Positions 25,011-34,292 of a stretch of 64,000 bases of DNA are shown in pieces; the stretch's first letter is position 1; each line of letters opens with the position of its first letter. The notes under the pieces are model-generated. The model saw only the letters and a program-made list of their open reading frames with translations, did not search any database and was not told the DNA's origin. Source of the stretch: Cupriavidus pauculus (GTDB taxonomy: Bacteria > Pseudomonadota > Gammaproteobacteria > Burkholderiales > Burkholderiaceae); the NCBI RefSeq assembly GCF_002858765.1, contig NZ_PJRP01000023.1, positions 1 through 64,000 on the forward strand, written 5' to 3'. The translations under genes and the position numbers were made by a program.

Positions 25011-26009
25011 ATGCGTTTGCATACTCGGCACCTGGTTGCCACGCTTTCCACACTCGGCGCGCTTTCCACGTTTACGCTCATGGCGCCCGTCTCTGCCACC
25101 GCGCAGGAAAACTACCCTTCCAAACCGGTCAGAATCGTCATTGGCTTCCCACCGGGGGGCGCTGCAGATACCATCGCGCGCATCTACGGCGACGCACTTT
25201 CGAAAGAACTGAAGCAAACCGTTATCGTCGACAACCGTCCTGGTGCCGGCACCACGATCGCAGCCGACTACGTTGCCAAGTCTCAGCCGGATGGGTACAC
25301 GCTCTACATTGGCGGCGCGAGCCTGATGGGCGGCGACAATGCGTTGTACAAGAATCTGCGTTACACCGATGCAGATTTTCTGCCTGTCACGCAATTGACC
25401 ACAGCACCACTGCTGCTGGTTGCAGGCAAGGCGTCCGGCATTAAGTCCACTGCCGACCTGTTGAAGAAGGCGCAGCAGCAACCTGGCGCACTGAACTACT
25501 CTTCGAGCGGAAACGGTGTCATCACGCACTTGGCAGGTGTCCATTTCGCCAAGTTGGCAAATGTCAGCATGACGCATGTCCCGTATAAAGGCGGAGCCCA
25601 GTCTGGCCAGGCAGTTGCAGCCAACGATGCGCAGTTGAGTTTTGCCACACCAGCGTCGGTGCAGCCTTTAATTGACGCCGGGAAGCTGACACCCATCGCA
25701 GTAACCTCGGCGAAGCGATCCTCGGCGATGCCCGCTTACCCGACGATTGCCGAATCAGGTGTTCCGGGTTACGACTTGTCGAACTGGTATGGCCTGTTCG
25801 TTCCAAAGAACACACCGACGGCAATCGTACAACGGCTGTTTTCTGCGAGCGCAAAAGTACTTCGCGAGCCGGCGGTACAGAAGCAACTCGCCGGTCGCGG
25901 GGAAGAAGCGGCTCCGTCGACTTCGCCCGATGCATTCAGAGCATTCGCGGTACGTGAAGGCAAGCTCGACGTCGAGCTCATCGCTCAGAGTGGCGCCAAG
26001 ATCGACTAG
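25011..26009 (+). CDS. Bug-family tripartite tricarboxylate transporter receptor
   Basis: A 332-residue periplasmic binding protein with a signal peptide (cleavage after A-T-A near residue 30). The mature part begins Y-P-S-K-P-V-R-I-V and has P-P-G-G-A-A-D-T of the Bug/TctC fold, which binds carboxylates through two water molecules. GAGGAG lies 6 bases before the start. It follows the crotonase gene by 75 bases. No TctA/TctB membrane genes are near, which is common for Bug genes in Burkholderiales. Confidence 0.92.
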   Translation: MRLHTRHLVATLSTLGALSTFTLMAPVSATAQENYPSKPVRIVIGFPPGGAADTIARIYGDALSKELKQTVIVDNRPGAGTTIAADYVAKSQPDGYTLYIGGASLMGGDNALYKNLRYTDADFLPVTQLTTAPLLLVAGKASGIKSTADLLKKAQQQPGALNYSSSGNGVITHLAGVHFAKLANVSMTHVPYKGGAQSGQAVAANDAQLSFATPASVQPLIDAGKLTPIAVTSAKRSSAMPAYPTIAESGVPGYDLSNWYGLFVPKNTPTAIVQRLFSASAKVLREPAVQKQLAGRGEEAAPSTSPDAFRAFAVREGKLDVELIAQSGAKID

Positions 26010-26122
26010 TAAGACAACGGCTGCCTGAGCCATCAGACGAATCACCTATTCCAGCCGACGATGGAGACCATCGCAGTCTTCCGTCGGTTACTCCCACATG
26101 CCTGGGATAGTCTTCTCGCAGA

Positions 26123-26797
26123 CTATGCTTCGGCGAGTGTTCGTGCTTCCTGCGCAGCACTCGCTGCGCTGACGACATGCTCGAAGCAAAGCTTGCGTGC
26201 CGTCTCGGCATCCCGCTTCTCGATTGCCGTCACTGCCGCATCGAGTTCCTTTAGCGACTCCGCCAGACGCCCCGACCTCCCAAGCGACACACGCCTAAGC
26301 AGTGTGATGCGATTGTTGAGCTGAGTCAGCATCTGGCTGGCAATCTTGTTTCCGCTCCCCTCCATCAGGATCGCATAGAACTCGTTCTTGCCGTTTACCA
26401 AGGCATCGGTACTCATCGACGCCTCCGGAGTAGCGAGATAGCGCAACGCCTCTCGCAAGCGTTTGATTTGCGCATCGGATGCGCATCGGGCAAAGCCCTC
26501 ACCAATGCACGCTTCCAGGTAAGCACGCACAGCGTATATCTGCTGTGATTCCTCGACCGAAATTGTCGCCACCATCGGTCCCTTGTGAGGGACCAGGTTG
26601 ATCAACCCTTCAGCTTCCAATTGCTGAAGCGCCTCCCTTACGAGAGGACGACTTACGCCAAGGCTATCGCATAGCTCACGCTCAACGAGCCGCAACCCTG
26701 GCGCCCAGGTACCCGCAACGATCGCGTCACGTAGCCTTGCCGTCACTTGCTGGCGCAAGGTCGTCATATCGCGCTTGATGAACAGATCGGTTTCCAT
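26123..26797 (-). CDS. GntR-family regulator (FadR/VanR subfamily)
   Basis: A 224-residue GntR regulator. The N-terminal winged helix spans about residues 10-75 (L-R-D-A-I-V-A-G, L-V-E-R-E-L-C-D-S-L-G-V-S-R, V-R-E-A-L). The C-terminal FCD-type all-helical ligand domain follows, with the D/E and His metal sites only partly evident. It diverges from the carboxymuconolactone-decarboxylase-like gene, whose promoter carries a TTGTATGACAG motif close to the FadR-type consensus. Similar in type to the second GntR at 29397. Confidence 0.9.
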   Translation of the reverse strand: METDLFIKRDMTTLRQQVTARLRDAIVAGTWAPGLRLVERELCDSLGVSRPLVREALQQLEAEGLINLVPHKGPMVATISVEESQQIYAVRAYLEACIGEGFARCASDAQIKRLREALRYLATPEASMSTDALVNGKNEFYAILMEGSGNKIASQMLTQLNNRITLLRRVSLGRSGRLAESLKELDAAVTAIEKRDAETARKLCFEHVVSAASAAQEARTLAEA

Positions 26798-26848
26798 AAC
26801 AAGACATTTGGGGGAGAGTCGTAATTATCTCAGATTTTCAGTCATGCA

Positions 26849-26895
26849 GATTGTATGACAGTCGTATTGACTTACTGTCTGTGAGACTCTACGAT
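26849..26895 (+). promoter_or_regulatory. Sigma-70 promoter with FadR-type operator
   Basis: -35 TTGACT at 26867-26872 and -10 TACGAT at 26890-26895 are exactly 17 bases apart. TTGTATGACAG at 26851-26861, just upstream of the -35, matches TNGTnnnACnA in ten of eleven positions. The divergent GntR gene starts 54 bases to the left. Confidence 0.7.
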
Positions 26896-26921
26896 GAACT
26901 ACTTTTCCAAAGGAGCGAACG

Positions 26922-27299
26922 ATGAATCAGGAGCTGTTTGACAAGGGCCTCAAGACCCGCCGTGAAGTTCTTGGCAGCGAGTACGTTGACGCATCGCTGA
27001 AGAACGCCGACGATTTCAACCGGGAGATGCAGGAGTTGGTGACCCAGTATTGTTGGGGCGACGTCTGGAATCGCCCGGGACTGGAACGCCGTACGCGAAG
27101 CTTCCTCAACCTGGCCATGATCGCAGCGCTCAATCGCCCGCACGAGCTCAAGCTTCACGTGCGTGGCGCCATCAACAATGGCCTGACGAAAGACGAGGTC
27201 AAGGAAGTCTTCCTGCAAGTGGCCATTTATTGCGGCGTGCCGGCGGCCATCGACTCTTTCCGTATCGCCCGTGAAGTATTCAAGGAAATGGGCATCTGA
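26922..27299 (+). CDS. Carboxymuconolactone decarboxylase-family protein
   Basis: A 125-residue all-helical protein of the PcaC/AhpD superfamily. It is the length of true 4-carboxymuconolactone decarboxylases and holds W-G-D-V-W, the R-T-R-S-F-L-N-L helix and H-V-R-G-A-I-N-N-G then Y-C-G-V-P-A-A of PcaC. No Cys pair of AhpD peroxidases (C-x-x-C) is seen. AAGGAG precedes the start. The next gene, a beta-hydroxyacid dehydrogenase, begins 9 bases later. The other pca genes are missing, so a role on a different beta-keto lactone is possible. Confidence 0.87.
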   Translation: MNQELFDKGLKTRREVLGSEYVDASLKNADDFNREMQELVTQYCWGDVWNRPGLERRTRSFLNLAMIAALNRPHELKLHVRGAINNGLTKDEVKEVFLQVAIYCGVPAAIDSFRIAREVFKEMGI

Positions 27300-27308
27300 G
27301 GAGACGCC

Positions 27309-28172
27309 ATGAAACAGCTTGGATTCATCGGCCTGGGGATGATGGGCTTCCCCATGGCAGGACGACTTGTGGCGGCGGACATCAGCGTACTGGCGTATGA
27401 CGTTGTACCTGAGACCCGTCAGCGCTTCGGTGCGGAGTTCACCGGCGCACGTGTCGCCGATGACCTGCAAGCCTTTAGCGCTTGCGATGTGGTGATTACG
27501 ATGTTGCCCAATTCGGACATCGTGGACGCCACCGTGCATAGGCTGCTGAGCGCGCTTCCGTCCGGTGCACTTATCATCGATATGAGTTCAGCGGACCCCG
27601 TTCGGACACGCGCGCTCGCCGAGGCTGTAGGTGCGGCCGGGAAGCGCCTGATTGACGCACCGGTATCCGGCGGCGTATCTCGGGCTTGTGCAGGCACGCT
27701 AGCGATCATGACCGGGGGCGATCCTGCAGACATCGAACGGGCTCGTCCGATTCTTGCACATCTGGGCAAGGCCATCACGACGGTTGGAAGCATTGGTGCC
27801 GGTCATGCCATGAAGGCACTGAACAACTATGTCTCGGCAGCAGGTCTCATCGCGACGGCGGAAGCCTTGATTGCAGGCCAACGGTTTGGCATCGATCCAA
27901 ACGTCATGGTCGATGTGCTCAATAGCTCCACCGGCAAAAACAACACCACCGAGAACAAAGCTAAGCAGTTCATGCTGTCTGGCGCGTTCAACTCTGGCTT
28001 CTCGCTCGCACTGATGGCCAAGGACGTCGGCATCGCTGCGGATTTGGCAGAGGCGGTCCACGCATCGATGCAACTCGGCGGCCACGTTAGCGAGATGTGC
28101 TCGCGTGCGTCTGAACTACTTGGTAAGGATGCCGACCATACCGAGATGTATCGCTACGTCCAACCTCAGTAG
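27309..28172 (+). CDS. 3-Hydroxyisobutyrate dehydrogenase-family NAD(P)-dependent oxidoreductase
   Basis: A 287-residue beta-hydroxyacid dehydrogenase. The N-terminal G-L-G-M-M-G-F-P-M-A cofactor motif, D-A-P-V-S-G-G substrate loop and catalytic Lys in A-M-K-A-L-N-N are all intact. Members oxidise 3-hydroxyisobutyrate, tartronate semialdehyde or similar acids. GAGGAG lies upstream, and the gene is 9 bases after the decarboxylase-like gene. A hairpin at 28186 ends the unit before the Bug gene. Confidence 0.9.
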   Translation: MKQLGFIGLGMMGFPMAGRLVAADISVLAYDVVPETRQRFGAEFTGARVADDLQAFSACDVVITMLPNSDIVDATVHRLLSALPSGALIIDMSSADPVRTRALAEAVGAAGKRLIDAPVSGGVSRACAGTLAIMTGGDPADIERARPILAHLGKAITTVGSIGAGHAMKALNNYVSAAGLIATAEALIAGQRFGIDPNVMVDVLNSSTGKNNTTENKAKQFMLSGAFNSGFSLALMAKDVGIAADLAEAVHASMQLGGHVSEMCSRASELLGKDADHTEMYRYVQPQ

Positions 28173-28185
28173 AGGTCTCCCTTTA

Positions 28186-28220
28186 CCGGGTGCGCATTTG
28201 GACGGCTTCCGCGCACCCGG
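28186..28220 (+). terminator. Hairpin after the beta-hydroxyacid dehydrogenase
   Basis: CCGGGTGCGC at 28186-28195 pairs with GCGCACCCGG at 28211-28220, a perfect 10-bp GC-rich stem with a 15-base loop, followed by CCTTTCCCCTT. It begins 13 bases past the stop and separates this gene from the Bug gene at 28336. Confidence 0.65.
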
Positions 28221-28335
28221 CCTTTCCCCTTGCATGTTATGCGCCCGCATTCTTCTGCGGGAGGGCCGCGCTCACCCGAAAGCCGCAAAAACAAGGCGAT
28301 CCCAAGTAAATCGCCATCAAAAGCAGGAGACATTC

Positions 28336-29310
28336 ATGCAGTGCATTCGTTCAACAATTGCAGGCGTGACGCTGAGCCTGGTTTCGGGACTCGTACTCGC
28401 ACAGTCATATCCGACAAAGCCGATTCAGGTCATCATCCCATATGCACCGGGCGGCTCCACTGACGTCATCGGTCGAGCGCTCGGTGAAGCGATGTCCCGT
28501 AATCTCAAGCAACCGGTGGTCGTAGAGAATGCCGGCGGTGCTGGCGGCACCATCGGCACCGCTCGGGTTGCCAACGCAACTCCCGACGGATACACGTTAC
28601 TGTTCCACAACATGGGGATCGCCACTGCGCCGGCGCTGTACAAAAAGCTGAGCTTCGATTCGACCAAGGATCTGGAGCCTGTCGCTCAGGCAGCGGACGT
28701 ACCGATGATCCTCGTTGGCGCCAAGGGCCTAGCCCCGTCGAACCTCAAGGACCTTATCGCGTACGTCAAGCAGAAGCAAGTTGGTGTGCGCTTCGGACAT
28801 GCGGGCAATGGCTCGACATCGCACCTTTGCGCCATGCTAATCGCGAAGGCATTGGGAACCGAGGTAACAATGGTGCCCTACCGAGGTACGGGCCCCGCCC
28901 TCCAAGACCTGCTGGGTGGACAGGTGGATCTGCTTTGTGACCAGCCTGTGGCGACGGGGACCTACATCAAGAGCGGCATGTTGAAACCCTATGCGCTGGC
29001 GGCTCAGTCCCGACTCGATACCCTGCCCGACGTACCGACCTTCTCTGAGGCTGGGCTTCCGAACTTCGAACTCCAAGTCTGGCATGGACTCTACGCACCG
29101 AAGGGGACGCCTCCTGCTGTGATTGCCCGCCTGAACCAGGCGATGCGCTTCGCGCTGAACGACCCCGCTGTCTTGCAGCGTTTCGGCCCATTGGGTGTCA
29201 CCGTTCCCGCGAGCCCCAAACTCGACGCGCCTATCTTGGGTGCCCGTACTAAGGCCGAGATCGAGCGATGGACACCTGTTATCAAGGCCGCCGGCATCTA
29301 CGCGCAGTAG
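28336..29310 (+). CDS. Bug-family tripartite tricarboxylate transporter receptor
   Basis: A 324-residue periplasmic binding protein; signal peptide cleaved after V-L-A near residue 22, mature part starting Q-S-Y-P-T-K-P-I. The A-P-G-G-S-T-D-V loop and G-Y-T-L-L are typical of Bug proteins. CAGGAG lies 6 bases before the ATG at 28336; the frame open to 28105 overlaps the upstream gene. A GntR gene follows 86 bases on. Likely carboxylate sensor or uptake receptor. Confidence 0.92.
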   Translation: MQCIRSTIAGVTLSLVSGLVLAQSYPTKPIQVIIPYAPGGSTDVIGRALGEAMSRNLKQPVVVENAGGAGGTIGTARVANATPDGYTLLFHNMGIATAPALYKKLSFDSTKDLEPVAQAADVPMILVGAKGLAPSNLKDLIAYVKQKQVGVRFGHAGNGSTSHLCAMLIAKALGTEVTMVPYRGTGPALQDLLGGQVDLLCDQPVATGTYIKSGMLKPYALAAQSRLDTLPDVPTFSEAGLPNFELQVWHGLYAPKGTPPAVIARLNQAMRFALNDPAVLQRFGPLGVTVPASPKLDAPILGARTKAEIERWTPVIKAAGIYAQ

Positions 29311-29396
29311 CTCAAAAGCAACAAAGTTGCAAGTAAACCCCCGGGGATTTTCCAGTACGATTGTATTCGGATAATATCCTTCCGGGGGCCATACGC

Positions 29397-30125
29397 ATGT
29401 CCCCTCAGATTGACTTCTTCCACCGCGAGAACCAAATGAGTACGGACATTGGCCTAATACGGGCCGAAACCCTGCGTAGCCAGGTAGAAAACGTTTTGCG
29501 TGATGCCATCACGAGTGGCAGCTTCGCGCCTGGCGCCCGTCTGGTCGAACGCGAGTTGTGCGAACGGCTAGGCGTTAGCCGTACATCTGTGCGCGAAGCT
29601 CTTCGCAAGCTTGAGGCGGAGAAGCTTGTACAAAACGTGCCACACAAGGGGCCGATCGTCGCACGACTGTCTGTCGATGAGGCGCGCCAATTGTATGCCT
29701 TCCGGGGGCTGCTCGAAGGCTTCGCCGCACGAGAATTTGCACGACTGGCCAGCGACGCTGCCATTGCTGAATTCGGGGCAGCAGTCAAAAACCTCCGCGC
29801 GCAGGCCACGGCACAGAACAAGGATGGCGTATTGCAAGCAAAAGCAAAGCTATACGACATCCTGCTTAGCAACTGCGGTAACGCGCATGTTCGCGAAGTA
29901 CTCCTAGGCTTGCATACTCGCATCAATTTGCTGCGGACGACATCCCTGATGCACCCGAGCAGATTGCCAGATAGCCTCCGAGAAATGGATAAGCTCTACA
30001 AGCTATTGAAGGCACGGGACGAAGAAGGGGCTGAGCAGGCTGCTCGCGTCCACATTGCCAACGCCCAGGAAGCCGCCTTGCGAATGCTCGCCGAATCCGA
30101 AAAAGAAAGCGGCGCAGAAGAATAA
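29397..30125 (+). CDS. GntR-family regulator (FadR/VanR subfamily)
   Basis: A 242-residue GntR regulator with winged helix around residues 25-85 ([27 protein letters not shown]) and a C-terminal FCD-type helical domain. It resembles the GntR at 26123 in the DNA-binding part and in V-P-H-K-G-P, so the two may read similar sites. I use the ATG at 29397 behind a GGGGG stretch; an internal ATG at 29436 is also possible. A palindrome GGAT-AAT-ATCC lies just upstream at 29369-29379. Confidence 0.88.
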   Translation: MSPQIDFFHRENQMSTDIGLIRAETLRSQVENVLRDAITSGSFAPGARLVERELCERLGVSRTSVREALRKLEAEKLVQNVPHKGPIVARLSVDEARQLYAFRGLLEGFAAREFARLASDAAIAEFGAAVKNLRAQATAQNKDGVLQAKAKLYDILLSNCGNAHVREVLLGLHTRINLLRTTSLMHPSRLPDSLREMDKLYKLLKARDEEGAEQAARVHIANAQEAALRMLAESEKESGAEE

Positions 30126-30144
30126 GGCCGACTCGCAGTCGGCC
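30126..30144. terminator. Hairpin at the end of the GntR gene
   Basis: GGCCGACT (30126-30133) and AGTCGGCC (30137-30144) form a perfect 8-bp stem with a CGC loop directly after the TAA stop. There is no T-run. It lies between convergent GntR and aldehyde dehydrogenase genes and may serve both. Confidence 0.55.
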
Positions 30145-30210
30145 CAAATACCACATGGCGACCAGGTCCGAACGCCCCCTGGCCGCCTTGCTCAACCTCG
30201 CTGCGAGACG

Positions 30211-31686
30211 CTAGCGCATCACGAACGGGTTGGCTGGCACGCCCTCCGCATAAGAGATCCACGTACTCTTTGTTTCAAGATAGTGCCGGATCGCGTCAAG
30301 CCCGCTCTCCCGTCCAATGCCGGAGTGTTTCATTCCGCCGAACGGCATCATATAGCTCACGGCACGATAGGTGTTGACCCATACGGTGCCTGCCCTCAAC
30401 GCCTTCGACATGCGAACCGCGCGCCCAATATTCTCTGTCCACACGCCAGCGGCCAGGCCATAAATGGTGTCGTTGGCAAGGCGGATCGCTTCCTCTTCGC
30501 CATCAAAACCAATAATGGACAGCACTGGGCCAAAGACTTCTTCGCGAGCAATACGCATCTGGGGCGTGACATCAACAAAGATGGTTGGCTCCACAAACTG
30601 CCCACCTGGCAGATCCTTTGCGGCTTGTCCGCCGAGCACGCATCGAGCGCCCTCGCCTTTCGCGATATCGATGTAATCCAAAATCTTCTGATATTGAGCG
30701 GGCGTGGTCACCGGTCCAATGTTGGTCTGGGGATTCATGGGATCGCCCTTCTTGGCCGACGCCCCGAGCTCCACTAGCCGTTTGGTAAACGCTTCCTTGA
30801 TGGAGTTTTCGACCAGAAGTCGAGAGCCTGCGATACATGTCTGCCCTGTGGCCGCGAAAATTCCGGAAATCGCACCCGCTGCCGCCTTGTCCAGGTCCGC
30901 ATCGGCAAACACGATGTTCGGGGACTTCCCTCCCAGTTCAAGCGTAACCCGTTTCATGGTCTTTGCCGCTTGCGCATAGATCGCCGCACCGGTGGCGTCC
31001 GACCCCGTGAAGGTGATCTTTGCCACGTCCGGGTGGTTGACTAGCGCTGAGCCGACCGTCGGACCGAGGCCTGCCACGACGTTGAAAACGCCATCGGGGA
31101 AGCCCGCCTCCTTGGTCAACGCCGCAAACTCAAGCGTCGATGCTGACGTGAACTCTGAGGGCTTGACCACCACCGAGCATCCTGCGGCAATGGCCGGAGC
31201 ACACTTCCATGCAATGAACATCAGCGGAGAGTTCCAGGCCGTCAGAGCACCCACGACGCCTACGGGCTCATGGGTGGTAAAGGCAAAATGCTCGGGCTTG
31301 TCGATAGGAACGACACCACCCTCCAACTTGTCCGCGAGGCCACCGAAATAGCGCCACCATTCCGGGTGATAGTTGAGCTGGCCTCGCATCTCAGACATCA
31401 GCTTGCCATTGTCGCGCACCTCAACCTCGGCCAACCGCTCGGCGTTTGCAGCAACGAGTTCCGCAAGGCGCAGCATCATCTTGCCGCGCTCCGTAGGCGT
31501 CATCTTTGCATATGGGCCTTCCGTCATAGCTCGCTTGGCTGCCTCGACAGCGAGATCAACATCTTTCGCGCTTCCCTTCGGCACGCGTGCCCATGCCTCG
31601 CCAGTGTACGGATTAATTGTATCCATCCACTCGCCCTCAGCGGGCTCAACAAATCGGTTGTTGATGAAATGATTGTAGGTCTTCAT
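30211..31686 (-). CDS. NAD(P)-dependent aldehyde dehydrogenase
   Basis: A 491-residue aldehyde dehydrogenase of full family length. The catalytic Cys lies in G-Q-T-C-I-A-G, the general base Glu in L-E-L-G-G-K-S, and the cofactor loop F-T-G-S is present. TAGGAG lies before the start. It is the last gene of the leftward liv-adh-aldh unit, 31 bases after a zinc alcohol dehydrogenase, so the two probably oxidise an imported alcohol through the aldehyde to an acid. Confidence 0.92.
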   Translation of the reverse strand: MKTYNHFINNRFVEPAEGEWMDTINPYTGEAWARVPKGSAKDVDLAVEAAKRAMTEGPYAKMTPTERGKMMLRLAELVAANAERLAEVEVRDNGKLMSEMRGQLNYHPEWWRYFGGLADKLEGGVVPIDKPEHFAFTTHEPVGVVGALTAWNSPLMFIAWKCAPAIAAGCSVVVKPSEFTSASTLEFAALTKEAGFPDGVFNVVAGLGPTVGSALVNHPDVAKITFTGSDATGAAIYAQAAKTMKRVTLELGGKSPNIVFADADLDKAAAGAISGIFAATGQTCIAGSRLLVENSIKEAFTKRLVELGASAKKGDPMNPQTNIGPVTTPAQYQKILDYIDIAKGEGARCVLGGQAAKDLPGGQFVEPTIFVDVTPQMRIAREEVFGPVLSIIGFDGEEEAIRLANDTIYGLAAGVWTENIGRAVRMSKALRAGTVWVNTYRAVSYMMPFGGMKHSGIGRESGLDAIRHYLETKSTWISYAEGVPANPFVMR

Positions 31687-31717
31687 GTAACCGCTCCTAG
31701 GCCTGATCCGTGACTAT

Positions 31718-32845
31718 TCAGAAGACGACGACGTCACGGAGACTTTCGCCCCCGGCCAGCCTATCGAAGCCCTCGTTGATTTGATCGAGTGTGTGGCGCT
31801 TGCCCATCAGCTTGTTGATAGGCAGCTTGCCGTTGAGATACATGCCAATGTAACGGGGGACATCCCGAACGGGCACGCACGAACCAATGTAGCTACCCTT
31901 GATGGTGCGCTCTTCGCCAACCAAACTGAGCTGACGGAACGGCCAACGGTCCGTAGGAGCGGGAAGTCCCGCAGTAACCGTCGTGCCACCGCGGCGGGTA
32001 ATGCTATATGCGGTTTCCATCGACTGCACCGCGCCGGCCATCTCGAACGCATAGTCCACGCCACCCTTCGTTGCTGCACGGATTCTCTCAATGGCTTCCG
32101 GATCGCGGGCGTTGTACACGGCGGTAGCACCGAGCGAGCGTGCGATATCCAGTTTGCTGTCGTGGATGTCGACCGCGATAACTTCGCGGGCTCCCGAGGC
32201 GACCGCAGCAAGCAGAGAGCACAGTCCCACACCTCCCAAGCCAACGACGGCAGCCGTAGAGCCAGCCTTGATGCCACCGGTGTTAATGACTGCGCCAACG
32301 CCGGTGAGCACTGCGCAGCCGAACAATGCGGCCTCCACAGGGTCGATCGGCGCGTCGACCTTCACGCAAGAGTTGCGCGATACCACTGCATGGTCCGAGA
32401 AGGCCGAAACGCCGGTGTGATGATTGACAGCCTGGTGATTAGACAGGTGCAGACGCCGTGCGCCGGAGAACAGCGTACCGTCGGTATTAGTCTGAGCCGC
32501 CGGCTCGCACAGTGCGGGACGGCCCTCTGCGCAAGGCAGACAGTGACCGCAGCTTGGCACGAACACCAACACCACAAGATCGCCTTCCTTGAGGTCTACT
32601 ACACCAGGACCGGTTCGCACAACTCGAGCTGAAGCCTCGTGCCCCAATGCAATGGGAACGGGGCGAGGACGAACACCTGTCATCACCGACAGGTCGGAGT
32701 GGCAAAGGCCTGCCGCGACCATCTTAACAAGCACTTCCCCATGGCCTGGCTCGTCCAGATCCAATTCTTCGATTCGCAACGGCTTGGTTTCTGCAAACGG
32801 TGTCTTCGCATCCATCGAGTGCAGTACTGCAGAACGGATTTTCAT
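31718..32845 (-). CDS. Zinc-dependent alcohol dehydrogenase (aryl-alcohol/class III-like)
   Basis: A 375-residue MDR alcohol dehydrogenase. Catalytic zinc ligands are seen in G-L-C-H-S-D and G-H-E-A; the structural zinc site C-G-H-C-L-P-C with a fourth Cys in A-L-C is complete; the cofactor motif is G-L-G-G-V-G. Closest in layout to benzyl alcohol and glutathione-independent class III-like enzymes. It lies 14 bases after the LivF-type ATPase and before the aldehyde dehydrogenase on the same strand. Confidence 0.9.
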   Translation of the reverse strand: MKIRSAVLHSMDAKTPFAETKPLRIEELDLDEPGHGEVLVKMVAAGLCHSDLSVMTGVRPRPVPIALGHEASARVVRTGPGVVDLKEGDLVVLVFVPSCGHCLPCAEGRPALCEPAAQTNTDGTLFSGARRLHLSNHQAVNHHTGVSAFSDHAVVSRNSCVKVDAPIDPVEAALFGCAVLTGVGAVINTGGIKAGSTAAVVGLGGVGLCSLLAAVASGAREVIAVDIHDSKLDIARSLGATAVYNARDPEAIERIRAATKGGVDYAFEMAGAVQSMETAYSITRRGGTTVTAGLPAPTDRWPFRQLSLVGEERTIKGSYIGSCVPVRDVPRYIGMYLNGKLPINKLMGKRHTLDQINEGFDRLAGGESLRDVVVF

Positions 32846-32859
32846 CTAGCTTCCTTGGA

Positions 32860-33552
32860 TTAGTGAGCGGCTACCGCGTCGAGCTCCGACTGCATACGGC
32901 ACTCCCCGCGTTCGATAATCAGATTCACATCGGGCAGATCCCGCAGCAGGCTGCGGTTCGACTCGGTCACGACGACGCAAAGGTCCGGCGTCAGGTCGCG
33001 CAGTTTGCGCAACGCTTCCGCATATTGGTTTGCGAGCACAGGGGCGAGTCCTTGAAATGGCTCATCCAGCAGCACCAACCGGGTACCCGCCATAAGCGCA
33101 CGAGCCAGCGCAGCCATCTTTCCTTGGCCACCCGACAGCGCTGACCCTGAGCGGGGTAACAGCTGCGCAAGCTGCGGAATCACTTCCGTCACGCGTTCTA
33201 GCCGTTGGTCAATTTCTACCTTAGACTGCCCAAGGAGCTGACAGGGAAGTCTAAGGTTCTCTTCCACAGTGAAAGTAGGAAACATGACGCGGTCTTCAGG
33301 CGCATAACCAAATCCTAGACTGGTGCGACGGTGTGCCGGCACTGTTGCCAAGTCCGTGCCATCGAACTCAATACGCCCGCTCTCAAGTGGGATAAGCCCC
33401 ATAATCGAGCGCAGGAGCGTGGTCTTCCCGGCGCCGTTTCGGCCGATCACCGCAACCAGTTGCCCCTTGTGAAACTCGGCATTCACCCCTCGCAGAACTG
33501 CGATACCTGCCAGCCGAATGGTGGTTTGAGATAGCTTTAACATTGCACTCAT
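32860..33552 (-). CDS. livF: LivF-type ABC transporter ATPase
   Basis: A 230-residue ABC ATPase of the branched-chain amino-acid/HAAT family. Walker A is G-R-N-G-A-G-K-T-T near residues 37-45, signature L-S-G-G-Q-G-K, Walker B V-L-L-D-E-P-F-Q-G-L. It overlaps the LivG stop by 4 bases. The linker signature reads L-S-G-G-Q-G-K-M where Q-Q is usual, a small change. Substrates of such importers in catabolic clusters are often aromatic or other organic acids, not amino acids. Confidence 0.92.
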   Translation of the reverse strand: MSAMLKLSQTTIRLAGIAVLRGVNAEFHKGQLVAVIGRNGAGKTTLLRSIMGLIPLESGRIEFDGTDLATVPAHRRTSLGFGYAPEDRVMFPTFTVEENLRLPCQLLGQSKVEIDQRLERVTEVIPQLAQLLPRSGSALSGGQGKMAALARALMAGTRLVLLDEPFQGLAPVLANQYAEALRKLRDLTPDLCVVVTESNRSLLRDLPDVNLIIERGECRMQSELDAVAAH

Positions 33553-34292
33553 TCCCCCAACACGTTGGTACGGATTTCAGGGTCATTAAGAACCTGCGCC
33601 GGCGCACCATCGGCCGCAACTCGGCCAGAAATCCAGGCAGCGACCCGCGTCGCGTAACGTTCCACGATGTCCACGTCGTGCTCGACAAAGATTGTGGTGA
33701 TCTTCTGCTCGTCCAGCGCCGCCATAATGGTCTCCATCAGGGCGTGTTTTTCATCAGTTGATACACCGCTTGTCGGCTCGTCAAGGATGAGCAGCTTTGG
33801 CTCCAACACCATTGCCATCGCAATATCCAGTAACTTTCGCTGACCTTCTGGCAACGATTCGCACGGCGCGTCTGCGCGGTCCCGCAGCCCTACCAGCTCC
33901 AGCACGTGTTCAATGGTCGTTGCGGAGACGGAATCTTCCAAGGACCGCCACATTCCCAACTTGCCAGCGCGGCCCGCAGCTGCAATGCGCACACAATCCC
34001 GAAGTGAGTGTTCCAAGAACAACTGCGGAAGCTGGAAGCTGCGAACCATCCCCTTGCGGGCGATCACCCGTGGGGGCAGATTCGTAACCTTTTCGCCGCG
34101 AAAGCGAACCTCACCACTGTTGGGGCGAATAAGGCCCGTACAGATATTGATAAACGTAGTCTTACCAGCGCCATTTTGGCCAATTACGGCCAGGCGCTCG
34201 CCCTCTGTCAACTCAAAGTTGATTCGGTCTGCCACCACTACCGCTCCGAAGGCGAGATTCAGATCCGTGGTGCTCAACAGAGTTTGCGCCAT
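33549..34292 (-). CDS. livG: LivG-type ABC transporter ATPase
   Basis: A 247-residue ABC ATPase: Walker A G-Q-N-G-A-G-K-T-T near residues 38-46, Walker B L-L-I-L-D-E-P-T-S-G and H-loop V-E-H-D-V. The signature reads L-P-E-G-Q-R-K where L-S-x-G-Q is usual (P and E in place of S and the next residue), as in some LivG relatives. I use the ATG at 34292, which shares one base with the livM stop (TAATG); a longer open frame lies inside livM. Confidence 0.92.
   Translation of the reverse strand: MAQTLLSTTDLNLAFGAVVVADRINFELTEGERLAVIGQNGAGKTTFINICTGLIRPNSGEVRFRGEKVTNLPPRVIARKGMVRSFQLPQLFLEHSLRDCVRIAAAGRAGKLGMWRSLEDSVSATTIEHVLELVGLRDRADAPCESLPEGQRKLLDIAMAMVLEPKLLILDEPTSGVSTDEKHALMETIMAALDEQKITTIFVEHDVDIVERYATRVAAWISGRVAADGAPAQVLNDPEIRTNVLGE

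Noticed and set aside
26922-27299. Complete protocatechuate (pca) pathway
   Set aside because: Only a PcaC-like protein and a PcaD-like hydrolase in a different operon are seen; pcaGH, pcaB, pcaIJ and pcaF are absent.
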